DNA from: Inediibacterium massiliense
GTDB lineage: Bacteria; Bacillota; Clostridia; Peptostreptococcales; Thermotaleaceae
Direction of reading: 5' to 3'
Assembly: GCF_001282725.1 (NCBI RefSeq)
Contig: NZ_LN876587.1
Span: 144,108 to 208,107 of the forward strand
Length of the DNA: 64,000 nt
This document shows positions 26,726 through 35,761 of this stretch, piece by piece. The notes beneath the pieces were generated by a model that made no database searches, was not told the DNA's origin, and was given only the letters and a program-made list of their open reading frames with translations. The position numbers and the translations under genes are program-made. Position 1 is the stretch's first letter. The number at the start of each line of letters is the position of its first letter.

Positions 26726-27446
26726 TGTCCATCCTCCTTGTCATGTCAAAAAGGTAGGCTTCAAAGGCTTTTCGTGCTTTTGACATACTTTCTCTGCGAA
26801 TATGTACGTTCTTGCCCTCCTTCATAGTAAAAACCATCAGTTCTTTATCTAAATTTTTTACATAGAAAAAGTTCACTAGATAGCTTTTGTGACAACGGAA
26901 AAAATTCTGTCCATCAAATTGTTTTTCAATATTATCCAGTTTTTCATTTGCATGTAATACCTCGCCACCTGTTAAAAATAGAGAAAGGGTATGAGATTTT
27001 TGTTCAGCATACAAAATTCGATTAAAGGAAACAAAGATATCTTTTCCCTTTATTTTAAGTATTAACCGTGGGGTATTTTCTTTTTTAAATCGTGCCAACT
27101 CCAAAAGTTCATGGACTGCCTTTGTTTTTACAGGTTTTTCAAGGTATTTCAGTGCCTCTAAGCGATAGCTTTCCAAGGTATGGTCGGTGCTGGTGGTGGT
27201 AAAGGCAACAGGTACATTTTCATCAATCTTCCGAATTGAGGTAACAGCGTCCACGCCCGACATACCGTTCATATAAATATCCATAAAAATAAGATCAAAT
27301 TTTCCTACCTTGTATTCTTTAAGTAATTCTTCTCCTCTATTAAAAATAGTGATTTTTGTGGGAAAATCGCTATTTTCAATAAGATAGAGGAGGTGATTTT
27401 GTTCCTCAATGTTGTCCTCACAGATAGCAATTTGAAATTGTTCCAT
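26718..27446 (-). CDS. LytTR-family response regulator
   Basis: Two-component response regulator of 242 residues. The receiver domain (1-120) has the acidic pair CEDN at 9-12, the phospho-acceptor Asp56 in LIFMDIYMNG, and a Lys at the usual position (EKPVK). The C-terminal LytTR domain (about 135-235) has FFRCHKSYLVNFFYV. LytTR proteins bind pairs of short repeats at AgrA/NatR-type promoters. The start follows GAGAGGA. It is upstream of and overlapping the kinase gene, and divergent from a giant SLH protein gene, a plausible target. Confidence 0.92.
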   Translation of the reverse strand: MEQFQIAICEDNIEEQNHLLYLIENSDFPTKITIFNRGEELLKEYKVGKFDLIFMDIYMNGMSGVDAVTSIRKIDENVPVAFTTTSTDHTLESYRLEALKYLEKPVKTKAVHELLELARFKKENTPRLILKIKGKDIFVSFNRILYAEQKSHTLSLFLTGGEVLHANEKLDNIEKQFDGQNFFRCHKSYLVNFFYVKNLDKELMVFTMKEGKNVHIRRESMSKARKAFEAYLFDMTRRMDNE

Positions 27447-27475
27447 ATTATAATCCTCTCTGCTATTTTTCTTTA

Positions 27476-27504
27476 ATTATAAGATAAATTCACGAATGCG
27501 TCAA
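27476..27504 (-). promoter_or_regulatory. Promoter of the two-component operon
   Basis: On the minus strand TTGACG (27499-27504) and TATAAT (27476-27481) are 17 bp apart, 30 bp before the response-regulator start. Confidence 0.7.
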
Positions 27505-27511
27505 TTTGTCA

Positions 27512-27550
27512 AGTACGAATTTTGAAGCAAATAGATGCAAGTTTCGTACT
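27512..27550. promoter_or_regulatory. Inverted repeat AGTACGAA-N23-TTCGTACT in the divergent promoter region
   Basis: Perfect 8-bp arms at 27512-27519 and 27543-27550, just upstream of the regulator's -35 box and between it and the SLH gene. The position suits an operator for the adjacent LytTR regulator controlling itself and/or the SLH gene. Confidence 0.5.
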
Positions 27551-27629
27551 GGAAAGAAATATAAATTTTCTCTAAAATAATATTGACAAACAAAAAGCAT
27601 TGTTCCACACCTTGAAAGGAGGCTAGGAA

Positions 27630-27683
27630 TTGGAATTTAAAAAAATTTTTACTTTAAGCAAGATAGATTTAGGATGGATTTAA
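27630..27683 (+). CDS. Possible 17-residue leader peptide
   Basis: A TTG at 27630 sits behind a strong AAAGGAGG (27616-27623) and opens a frame for MEFKKIFTLSKIDLGWI, ending at 27681. The frame lies 19 bp before the SLH gene. It may be a translated leader controlling the SLH gene or a small secreted signal for the neighbouring kinase; equally, the ribosome site may be accidental. Confidence 0.3.
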   Translation: MEFKKIFTLSKIDLGWI

Positions 27684-27702
27684 GAAAAAGGAGGAAGACA
27701 AC

Positions 27703-30700
27703 ATGCAATCTAAAATTGCAAAGAAAGTTCTTTCGGGAATCCTATCTGTTAGCTTAATGCTTCAGATGAGTATTCCGGTGGCATATGCTGAAGAAAGTAA
27801 CTCAACACAAGAAACAAAAACTATCACCACTCCGATGGGAACATTGGAAGAAGAATTGCTTTTACCCAAAAATGTAGCAGCAACGGTGGGACACACTGTC
27901 TATGAGGAAGAAACTGTTGTAAAAGAATCTGTGGATTCTTTGGAGAAACAGGTATATTCTTTAGATAAAGTAGGGGAACTTGCTACAGGTAGTAATACTA
28001 AAACAGTAAATCATCTTAAGATTACATCTTCAGATGGTAACTTTGAAACAAGTACAGATAATGGAGGACTGATTACCATTACCTCAAGCGGAAGCTACAC
28101 CTTAAGTATGGATGGGGCAGCTTCTTCTAGCACAGGAATATTGGTTGCAGCTGAAAAGGGTACAGTAAACCTAATTTTAGACGGCATTACCGTGGAAACT
28201 GCCAATGAATGTTTAAAGGCAAAAGACACGAACTATAAAGATAAGAATCGCTTACAGGTGATTGTAGATCTAAATGGTAAGGCAAACTCCCTCACCTACA
28301 CTGGTTCGGCGGATTTGGAAAAATACTTTGGAACAGCTGTGTTGACGAATATGGAAGTCACAGATTCTAAAAGCGGAGGGTCCCTTGCCATTAACGGCGG
28401 ATTGTATGCTGAAGGGAGAAAGGCGCCTTATGGAAATATTAAATTCAAAAAAGGCAGGATTACCATCGATCCCAAAGGAAATTTCATTGGAATAAATGGA
28501 GATCCTAGCCATTTCGGAGAGATGTCCATTGATGGAGCAGATGTGATTATTCCTAGAGAAGTGTATTCTCCACAAACGGGAAAGGTTTTCACATCTACCG
28601 GTATCCCCATTAACGCTGGCTCCTTCACTTGGGAGGGAGCAGAGATTGGAAATTTAAGCACTACCAGGGGGGTTATGCTCCTAACTCTGAATGGTGGCAC
28701 AGTAACAGTTGGAAAGTTGAGCACCAAGTCTCACGGAATTAATGGTGGTGTGCTAAATGGCGATGTGGCAGATGGCGGAATCAAAATCCAGGGTGGAAGA
28801 ATTAACGGATCCGTTACCGACTATACAAAGATTCAGCTTCCTTATCAGGAGGGAGAGAAGATTAGTATAGAGAATACCTTTTTTGGTACTCAGGATTGGA
28901 ACACTGCAGACTCTGAAAAGACAGATGGGAAGATTACCCTTTGGATTCGAAACGGCTATGACCAAAAGATTACAATTGGCAGCACTGCTTATGAATACAA
29001 ATGGGATGTGGTAACCTCTTCCTTTCGTTCTACAACAGATGCAACTGTGAAAATTATATCTGATCTTTCTTACAATGCTGCCCTGCCTCAAGGCTATACC
29101 AATCCACCAAAATTTAGTATTACGGCAGAAAAGACGGATTTAGCTCAATCTACTGACACGATTACTTATCAGTGGTACGAGAACAGTAAAAAAATTCCAT
29201 CAGCTACAGAAGCTTCCTATACCATACCTATAGGCAAGGTAGCAGGAGAATATACTTATTATTGTGATGTTACTTGCGGAGATTATTCTATATACAGCGG
29301 TATCGCCACAGTGAAAATAGTGGATGCAGTTGCAGGTGTAGTGATTGACGGAAATAATAGCTATTATGATAATTTGAATTCTGCATTTGCAGCAGTACCG
29401 AAAGGTGAAAAATCAACCATCACCCTGCTTAAAGATATTGACCTGGGAACTAGCTCTGTACCCGATCATAATATGAAAGGAGATATCACTTTAAATTTAA
29501 ATGGAAAGACCTTGTCAAGCTCAGGAAGTAATGGTGTCATAGCGCCATATGGTAGTCAAAGTTATCCCCTTACTATAACAGGGGCTGGAACCATTAGCTA
29601 TAGTGAGGAAAACAATCTTGGAGGCGCAATTACATACTTTTCAAGTGCACCACATAGAAAGCTTACCATTGAAGATAATGTTCAAATTGTCACAACTAAA
29701 AGTAGAGTTGTTTATCTTGGGGGTGGAGCTGATTTACACATCAAAGGGAATGCGAAACTGATAACATCTAATGGGTCTACCGTTGTTTTTGCTCAAGATG
29801 TTGGCAGTAATATTATCATAGATGGTGGAACCTTACAGAATGATACTGCCAAAAAAATTATTTTTGTTAGAGATGGAAATGTTGTTATCAATAAGCCTGG
29901 TGTGATTATGAAAGAGGGTTCTATTGAGGCACCTAATATTTATTTTAATGCGGCAAATGACGGTGTTTCCACCACAGGAAATACATGGTATCGAATCAAT
30001 ACCGATGCGATCCAAAATGCTGTCAACAATAATAAAATAGAGTTTATTGCAGGGGATAATACCCCAAAATATGATAACTTGCTTTATGGAAAAAAAGACG
30101 AAACAGTAAGCTTTACTGTAACAGCAAAGGCAGGGTATGTGATTTCTGACATTGCATCAGTAACAAAAGGCAGTACACCTCTTAGCGTGGAAAAGACACA
30201 GGGAGATTATACTTCGCTACAGAATACCTGCACCTTTAGCTTTACTATGCCAAGTGATGATGGTGTGGCTGTATCCGTTCCTGTAAAATTAGAAAACTGC
30301 TTGACATTGGTAGGGGAAAGTATTTCCAGAGTCTACGATGGAACTGCATTTGAATTGCCTACAATAAAAGGAAAGTACTTTACGTGGAGCGGCACAGGAA
30401 CTGCAAACATTGACGGTTACTATACGGACAATACTGGTAGTACTCAGACAAACGAAACAAACAGCGGTGCGACAACTAATGGTGGTGCGCCGAAGAATGC
30501 AGGAACTTATTATGCAAAGGTAAGTGTTTCAGCAGATAATGATTATGCGGCAACGACAGCCTATGTTCCGTTTACCATCACCCAATCTGATACAACCTTT
30601 GATGGCGGCATTAAAACCTATAAGGATAATACTGAAACTAATACCTTTAACTATGGGGATACCATTACTGTAAAAGTAGCACCAAAAGCAACAGGAACTA

Positions 30701-33189
30701 AACCTGCAACAAACGGTTTGAAGATGGCTCGTAGTTTTTCTGCACCAACAGCAAACCAGATGGCATTGTTTGTAGGAAACAAGCAGATTACAGAGCCAGT
30801 TAATGCAACAAACGACATTTACACTATGACTTATGATACATCAGAAAAAGACCTTGTAATTGGAGATAATATCATTACTGCAAAATATGTAGGCAACAGC
30901 AACATGGCTGATTACAATGAAAACGTAACTGTTACGTTGAATAAAAAGGCTATCACCTCTGCAGTGGTGAATACTTCCGATGCTTCTGCAAGCAAGGAAT
31001 ATGATGGAACAAATAGTTTTACAAATGTTGCGCTTACAACTTTGATAGGTGTAAAAAGCAGTGACACCGTAACTGCAACAGCAAGCGGCACAGTCACAGA
31101 CGTCAATGTTGGCACAGGAAAGTCCTTTACTGCAACTAGCATTATTTTGGATGGTGACCATAAGGACTATTATAATCTTGCAGCAACAGATGTCAGCGGA
31201 AATGTATCTATCACACAGGCAACTATTACAGGAGTAAATCAAGAAATGCAGGTTGTAAACGGTTTAGAAAAGGAATACTCCTTTGATTTAACTAAACTAC
31301 TACCAGCGCTTTTCGAGGGTAAAAGCTTTGGAGATATTACTTATACAGTAGGAACAGTAACCAACACGGATAAAGTTTTGGCACAGAATCCTACAGACGG
31401 GGATATAAAGAATGGTAAAATTACCCTAAAGGTTGCAAAGGTATCTGATAAGGACAAAACAGCAACCATACAAATTAAAGTAGCATCTAAGAATTACAAA
31501 GAATTTACTGTTGATTTGAATGTAAAAACCATAGATAAGATACCGCTTAATGTTGAAGCTGTATTTTCAGGTGGAATGTATAATGGAAAGCCGTATGCTT
31601 ATACAGGTACACCAATTTTCAAAGACGGTACAGAAGCCGTGTCAGGGATTACATATACAGCAAAATATATAGGCAGAGATGGCACAACCTATGACAAAAG
31701 TGAAAACGCACCAACCAATGCAGGAAAATATAACCTTATACTGACTGTTAGCGGTGAAAGTGTTAATACCTATGTGGGTACAACTACTATAGGCTTTGAA
31801 ATCACAAAGAAGCAAATCATGGCTAAACCTAATGATATGAGTATCAAATCCAATGCTTCTTTTCCTACATTTACTTGGAGTATTGATACAGGGATTATAG
31901 GAGAAACTATCACATCAATCAATGCAGAAAGTGTTGAGATGGAAGCACAAGAAAACAACACAAAATTGAAGGCTGTAAAGGTAGGTACTTTTGATATTGT
32001 GTTTACTACAGCACCTATCTTTAACCAAAGTGGTAATACTGAGAAAAACTATGACATTCAAATAGGTAAAGGGAAGCTGGCAGTTACAAAGCACAACTCT
32101 GGAGGCGGTTCGTCTGGAGGTGGTTCTTCCTCCAATAGTACTGCAAGTAATCTTTCTGCAAATTTACCAAAGACAACGATAGATAAATTGGTTAAAGAAG
32201 AAGAGAAAGAACTTTGTATTAACAGTGGTGTGGTAACAATGAATCTAGATATTGAAACATTACAAACAATCCAAAAGGAAATAGGTGCTGATGTTAATGT
32301 GTCAGCGAAAAAGGTAGATAATAGCACACTTTCTGCTGAAGCAAAAGCTGTTGTAGGCAATCGTCCTGTATTTGATCTTACCATTACAGGTACAAACGGC
32401 AAGAAAGTAACTGATTTTGGTAAGGGAAAGATTTCTGTTTCTATTCCATATACCTTGGGTGAAAAGGAAAAGGCAGAAAATGTGATAGCTTACTACATTG
32501 ATAATGATGGCAAGGTTCATGAAATGCCAAACTCTGTTTATAACGAGAAAAGAAAAACATTGTCTTTTGTGACATACCACTTCTCTAAATTTGCAGTAGG
32601 ATATAAAGAAGATACAACAATGATCTCTACAACAACTACTTTTAAAGATATTGCAAATCATTGGGCAAAGGACGATATTGAGTTTGTAACTGCAAGAGGA
32701 ATTTTTAGCGGTACAGGAGAAGGAAAATTTTCTCCAAATATGTCTATGACAAGAGGAATGTTTGTTACAGTACTTGGAAAACTTGCTAAAGCTGAAGTAA
32801 GTGGCTATAAAGATAGCGGTTTTGCAGATGTGAAGATAGATACCTATTATATGCCATATATAGAATGGGCAAATAAAAATGGTATTGTGAATGGTATATC
32901 AGTCACTAATTTTGCACCAGACCAATCTATCACTCGTGAGCAAATGGCTGTAATTATGGCAAACTACTCAAAGACAATAGGCTTTGAATTACCACAAGTA
33001 AACAAAGAAAATACCTTTGCAGATAATGCAAAAATCTCAAGCTATGCAAAAACAGCAGTGAAGCAAATGCAAATGGCAGGTATCCTTGCAGGAAAGGATA
33101 ACAATCGATTTGATCCTCAAGGTATAGCAACTAGAGCCGAGGTTAGTGCAGTGCTAAAATGTTTTGTAGAGCTTGTAGAAAAGAAATAA
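27703..33189 (+). CDS. Giant secreted SLH-anchored surface protein
   Basis: Exported protein of 1,828 residues. Signal peptide 1-29 with cleavage near VAYA-EES. Residues about 90-460 and 560-760 look like beta-helix/autotransporter-adhesin-type repeats (many short Gly- and Asn-rich strands). An Ig-like domain lies at about 465-545 (YQWYENSKKIP). Residues about 860-1460 contain MBG/YDG-type domains with the markers SRVYDGTAFELP, SKEYDGTNSFTN and NAGKYNLILTVSGE. A Gly/Ser linker follows near 1470, then the shared beta domain and three SLH domains (about 1650-1828) that would bind pyruvylated wall polymer. AAAGGAGG precedes the ATG. It probably acts as an adhesin or S-layer component. It diverges from the GHKL/LytTR system. 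Confidence 0.88.
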   Translation: MQSKIAKKVLSGILSVSLMLQMSIPVAYAEESNSTQETKTITTPMGTLEEELLLPKNVAATVGHTVYEEETVVKESVDSLEKQVYSLDKVGELATGSNTKTVNHLKITSSDGNFETSTDNGGLITITSSGSYTLSMDGAASSSTGILVAAEKGTVNLILDGITVETANECLKAKDTNYKDKNRLQVIVDLNGKANSLTYTGSADLEKYFGTAVLTNMEVTDSKSGGSLAINGGLYAEGRKAPYGNIKFKKGRITIDPKGNFIGINGDPSHFGEMSIDGADVIIPREVYSPQTGKVFTSTGIPINAGSFTWEGAEIGNLSTTRGVMLLTLNGGTVTVGKLSTKSHGINGGVLNGDVADGGIKIQGGRINGSVTDYTKIQLPYQEGEKISIENTFFGTQDWNTADSEKTDGKITLWIRNGYDQKITIGSTAYEYKWDVVTSSFRSTTDATVKIISDLSYNAALPQGYTNPPKFSITAEKTDLAQSTDTITYQWYENSKKIPSATEASYTIPIGKVAGEYTYYCDVTCGDYSIYSGIATVKIVDAVAGVVIDGNNSYYDNLNSAFAAVPKGEKSTITLLKDIDLGTSSVPDHNMKGDITLNLNGKTLSSSGSNGVIAPYGSQSYPLTITGAGTISYSEENNLGGAITYFSSAPHRKLTIEDNVQIVTTKSRVVYLGGGADLHIKGNAKLITSNGSTVVFAQDVGSNIIIDGGTLQNDTAKKIIFVRDGNVVINKPGVIMKEGSIEAPNIYFNAANDGVSTTGNTWYRINTDAIQNAVNNNKIEFIAGDNTPKYDNLLYGKKDETVSFTVTAKAGYVISDIASVTKGSTPLSVEKTQGDYTSLQNTCTFSFTMPSDDGVAVSVPVKLENCLTLVGESISRVYDGTAFELPTIKGKYFTWSGTGTANIDGYYTDNTGSTQTNETNSGATTNGGAPKNAGTYYAKVSVSADNDYAATTAYVPFTITQSDTTFDGGIKTYKDNTETNTFNYGDTITVKVAPKATGTKPATNGLKMARSFSAPTANQMALFVGNKQITEPVNATNDIYTMTYDTSEKDLVIGDNIITAKYVGNSNMADYNENVTVTLNKKAITSAVVNTSDASASKEYDGTNSFTNVALTTLIGVKSSDTVTATASGTVTDVNVGTGKSFTATSIILDGDHKDYYNLAATDVSGNVSITQATITGVNQEMQVVNGLEKEYSFDLTKLLPALFEGKSFGDITYTVGTVTNTDKVLAQNPTDGDIKNGKITLKVAKVSDKDKTATIQIKVASKNYKEFTVDLNVKTIDKIPLNVEAVFSGGMYNGKPYAYTGTPIFKDGTEAVSGITYTAKYIGRDGTTYDKSENAPTNAGKYNLILTVSGESVNTYVGTTTIGFEITKKQIMAKPNDMSIKSNASFPTFTWSIDTGIIGETITSINAESVEMEAQENNTKLKAVKVGTFDIVFTTAPIFNQSGNTEKNYDIQIGKGKLAVTKHNSGGGSSGGGSSSNSTASNLSANLPKTTIDKLVKEEEKELCINSGVVTMNLDIETLQTIQKEIGADVNVSAKKVDNSTLSAEAKAVVGNRPVFDLTITGTNGKKVTDFGKGKISVSIPYTLGEKEKAENVIAYYIDNDGKVHEMPNSVYNEKRKTLSFVTYHFSKFAVGYKEDTTMISTTTTFKDIANHWAKDDIEFVTARGIFSGTGEGKFSPNMSMTRGMFVTVLGKLAKAEVSGYKDSGFADVKIDTYYMPYIEWANKNGIVNGISVTNFAPDQSITREQMAVIMANYSKTIGFELPQVNKENTFADNAKISSYAKTAVKQMQMAGILAGKDNNRFDPQGIATRAEVSAVLKCFVELVEKK

Positions 33190-33230
33190 AAGTGGTTTTT
33201 AATAGTAAGCAAATTACTAGGCTTGTATTA

Positions 33231-33271
33231 ATATGAAAGGGACAGCATTTTTGGTGCTGTCCTTTTCATAT
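33231..33271. terminator. Intrinsic terminator after the giant SLH gene
   Basis: ATATGAAAGGGACAGCA (33231-33247) pairs with TGCTGTCCTTTTCATAT (33255-33271) with one G-T pair; a symmetrical hairpin. Confidence 0.8.
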
Positions 33272-33658
33272 ATAGAATACATTATTTTTAATCAATTTCA
33301 AATACTCATCAAATAGAAGTTGTCTTTTAAAGTTTGATCTTATATTGCATCTGCAAACTAACTTATTTTAAGAATTTCTAATTCTTTTTCTTATTTAGAA
33401 ATTTCCTCTAAAAAGAGGTTGAAGACAATTTCTTTAACCTATTTAATATTTACACTGATAAATAATATTTTTTGTTTTATATTATGCATGGATTGATTGT
33501 TTGTGATTACCCAAAGAATAAGGTTTTCTTAATTCGTCTGCTGATTGAAGGATTATATGAAATCTATTATGATCCATAAATGAATCATAATAAATATTAT
33601 CTAATCATACATTATTTACTAGCATATAATTTAGAGAATTGCATATTGGAGGGATGAA
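33272..33658. other. AT-rich intergenic region with two adjacent hairpins
   Basis: No gene recognised. AATTTCTAA (33373-33381) pairs with TTAGAAATT (33395-33403), and directly after it CCTCT (33405-33409) pairs with AGAGG (33414-33418). These may be structured leader or terminator elements. The promoter of the cytochrome b5-like gene probably lies in the last 100 bp. Confidence 0.4.
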
Positions 33659-34135
33659 ATGAATAATAAAAATGGCTACTATTCAATATTATCATCCATA
33701 TATAGAAATATAGAATACTACAAAGATATGATTACATTCAGCAACAACCCATATCAAAGGATGTTTTATGAAATTCAGCTTTATAATGAAAGAATGCATC
33801 TTTATTATTGGCAAAATTATTACTATCATTATATAAACAATGGAGAAAATCAGTTAAATCAAAGGACACAGCCAAGTCAAAGAAATTTACCTGAAGAAAG
33901 AATATTTACCGTTGAGGATTTAGCACAGTATGATGGGTCAAATGGAAAACCTGCTTATGTAGCTGTAAATGGAATTGTTTATGATGTAAGCTTAGAGCCA
34001 ACCTGGGGAGGAGGAACTCATTTTGGGTTATATGCTGGAAAAGATTTGACTGCCCAATTTAATGGATGTCATAATGGTAGATTAGAAGTTTTAAGAAATT
34101 TATCGAAAGTAGGGGTATTTAAAGAATCATCTTGA
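33659..34135 (+). CDS. Cytochrome b5-like haem/steroid-binding domain protein
   Basis: Small protein of 158 residues. The N-terminal 75 residues are Tyr/Asn-rich and helical (NERMHLYYWQNYYYHYI) without a signal peptide. The C-terminal domain (about 82-155) is the bacterial cytochrome b5-like fold: FTVEDLAQYDGSNGKPAYVA, NGIVYDVS, then GGGTHFGLYAGKDLT and CHNGRLEVLRNL. Histidines at THFG and CHNG are candidate haem ligands. The ATG follows GGAGGG. The next gene starts immediately after its stop, and the hydrogenase genes follow in the same direction, so an electron-carrier role for the hydrogenase is possible but unproven. Confidence 0.8.
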   Translation: MNNKNGYYSILSSIYRNIEYYKDMITFSNNPYQRMFYEIQLYNERMHLYYWQNYYYHYINNGENQLNQRTQPSQRNLPEERIFTVEDLAQYDGSNGKPAYVAVNGIVYDVSLEPTWGGGTHFGLYAGKDLTAQFNGCHNGRLEVLRNLSKVGVFKESS

Positions 34136-34174
34136 TTGAATAGGAATCTCATAAAAAGAGAGAAGGTATTAAGT

Positions 34175-34765
34175 TTGATTACTCAAAAAGATTTTTTTAA
34201 TTCTATGGCTAAAGAATGGGATCTGATTTGTAAGCATGATACGAATAAAATTAAGCATATTATAAACCTACTTAATATTGAAAAGGGATCAAAGGTATTA
34301 GATGTAGGCACAGGAACAGGTATTCTTATACCGTATCTAAGAGAGAAGATTGGAGAGCAAGGCAAAATCATAGCCATTGACTTTTCAGATAAAATGCTTG
34401 AAATTGCAAAGAAAAAATATCCAAATGACAATGTTTCTTTTATTTGTGGTGATATTTTAGAAACTTCTTTACCAATAGAATACTTTGAGTCGATCATTTG
34501 TTATTCAGTTTTTCCACACCTTTCAAATAAGCAATTAGCAATTAAAACTATAGTAAAGTATTTAAAAAAAGATGGTAAGTTTACAATTTGTCATTCTCAA
34601 AGTAGAAGAGAAATTAATAATTTTCATAAAAAGGTTTCTAAGGCAGTATCAAAAGATCAATTAGAAAAAATGAATGTGATTAAGGAATACTTAGAAAATT
34701 TAGGTTTAAAGACAACTACTGAGATTGATAATGATGAAATGTTTGTGATTATTGCAAAAAAGTAA
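34175..34765 (+). CDS. Class I SAM-dependent methyltransferase
   Basis: Methyltransferase of 196 residues. I choose the TTG at 34175 (behind GAGAGAAGG) over the TTG at 34136, which has no ribosome site. Motif I is VLDVGTGTGILIPYL, with the acidic end of strand 2 in IIAIDFSDKMLEIAKKKY, motif II DNVSFICGDIL and the motif III region IICYSVFPHL. This is the UbiE/SmtA-like fold of small-molecule methylases. It sits between the cytochrome b5-like gene and the hydrogenase small subunit. The substrate is unknown; a quinone or thiol substrate would make sense with a redox cluster, but nothing in the sequence decides it. Confidence 0.85.
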   Translation: MITQKDFFNSMAKEWDLICKHDTNKIKHIINLLNIEKGSKVLDVGTGTGILIPYLREKIGEQGKIIAIDFSDKMLEIAKKKYPNDNVSFICGDILETSLPIEYFESIICYSVFPHLSNKQLAIKTIVKYLKKDGKFTICHSQSRREINNFHKKVSKAVSKDQLEKMNVIKEYLENLGLKTTTEIDNDEMFVIIAKK

Positions 34766-34865
34766 CTACTAGGACTTAAAGCCAGATTATAAAGATTAAA
34801 TTGTGTCTATTTATATAGATCTGATCCAATAGGTGTTTTAGAAGAATAGTTTGGGAGGTAATCAC

Positions 34866-35744
34866 TTGAATAGAATATCTACCAGATGTCCAATCCTTGA
34901 TTCTAAGGATATGACAGCTAAAAAAATGATTCATCTTGCAATAAAAGAAGTAAGGAGTTCAAAGCATAAAAAATTAAATTTGATCTGGTTAGAAGCTACT
35001 GGATGTTCTGGTAATATTATATCTCTCTTAAATGCAGAAAACCCTGATGTGATTTATTTATTACAAGAGATAATCACGTTAAAATATAATAACAGTCTTA
35101 TGGCAGCAGAGGGAGAAGCAGCTTTTAAACAATTTTTAGATACTTTAGATACAGATTTTATCCTTGTGGTTGAGGGGGCAGTTTCTACAAAGGATAACGG
35201 TCTTTATAATATTATTGCTAATTACAAAGGAAAGAGAATCACAGCTATGGAAGCAGTAAAAATGGCTGGAGAAAAAGCTAAATATATTGTTGCAGTAGGA
35301 ACATGCGCCTCCTATGGAGGGCCATCTGCTGCGAAACCAAACCCATCAGGAAGTGTAAGTGTGAGTCAGTTTTTAGATAAAGAAGTAATTAAGGTTCCAG
35401 GATGTCCTAGTCATCCTGATTGGGCTATTGGAACTATAGCAAGTATTGTTGCTTTTGGAAAACCTACCTTAGATGCAAAAAATAGACCGATTATTTTTTA
35501 TGGAATCACTATTCATGATAGATGTAGTAGAAGATCTTATTTTGATAAAGGGATTTTTGCTACGAAACTAGGGGATCAGGAGTGTATGTTCAAACTAGGC
35601 TGTAGAGGACCTGTGACGAGAACTGATTGTCCAGTAAGGCAGTGGAATGGCTATGTCAATTGGCCTATAGAGGATAATACACCTTGTATTGGATGTGCTC
35701 AAGAAAGATTTCCAGATGGGATGGAACCCTTTGTAAGATATTAA
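34866..35744 (+). CDS. NiFe hydrogenase small subunit
   Basis: Iron-sulphur electron-transfer subunit, about 292 residues from the TTG at 34866, which follows GGGAGGT. No Tat signal is present, so the enzyme should be cytoplasmic. Proximal-cluster ligands: Cys47 in WLEATGCSGN, with Asn50 where most enzymes have Cys, plus VGTCASYGG and VPGCPSHPDW. Distal cluster: HDRCSRR and the Cys pair in QECMFKLGCRGP. Medial cluster: TDCPVRQWNGY and CIGC. The CxxN variant and missing leader peptide recall group 2 (cyanobacterial HupS-like) uptake hydrogenases. First of at least eight tightly packed hydrogenase genes. Confidence 0.92.
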   Translation: MNRISTRCPILDSKDMTAKKMIHLAIKEVRSSKHKKLNLIWLEATGCSGNIISLLNAENPDVIYLLQEIITLKYNNSLMAAEGEAAFKQFLDTLDTDFILVVEGAVSTKDNGLYNIIANYKGKRITAMEAVKMAGEKAKYIVAVGTCASYGGPSAAKPNPSGSVSVSQFLDKEVIKVPGCPSHPDWAIGTIASIVAFGKPTLDAKNRPIIFYGITIHDRCSRRSYFDKGIFATKLGDQECMFKLGCRGPVTRTDCPVRQWNGYVNWPIEDNTPCIGCAQERFPDGMEPFVRY

Positions 35745-35761
35745 GTATTTTGGAGGGAATT

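Noticed and set aside
30841-31242. Long open frames on the minus strand inside the giant SLH genes
   Set aside because: They are shadows of Ser/Thr-rich repeats on the coding strand, have no ribosome sites and match nothing.
34136-34174. TTG at 34136 as start of the methyltransferase
   Set aside because: No ribosome site precedes it, whereas the TTG at 34175 has GAGAGAAGG at good spacing and starts at the usual family N-terminus.
35684-35761. Hydrogenase large subunit starting at 35684
   Set aside because: That would overlap the small-subunit gene by about 60 bp in another frame; the ATG at 35762 has a strong ribosome site and the normal family N-terminus.
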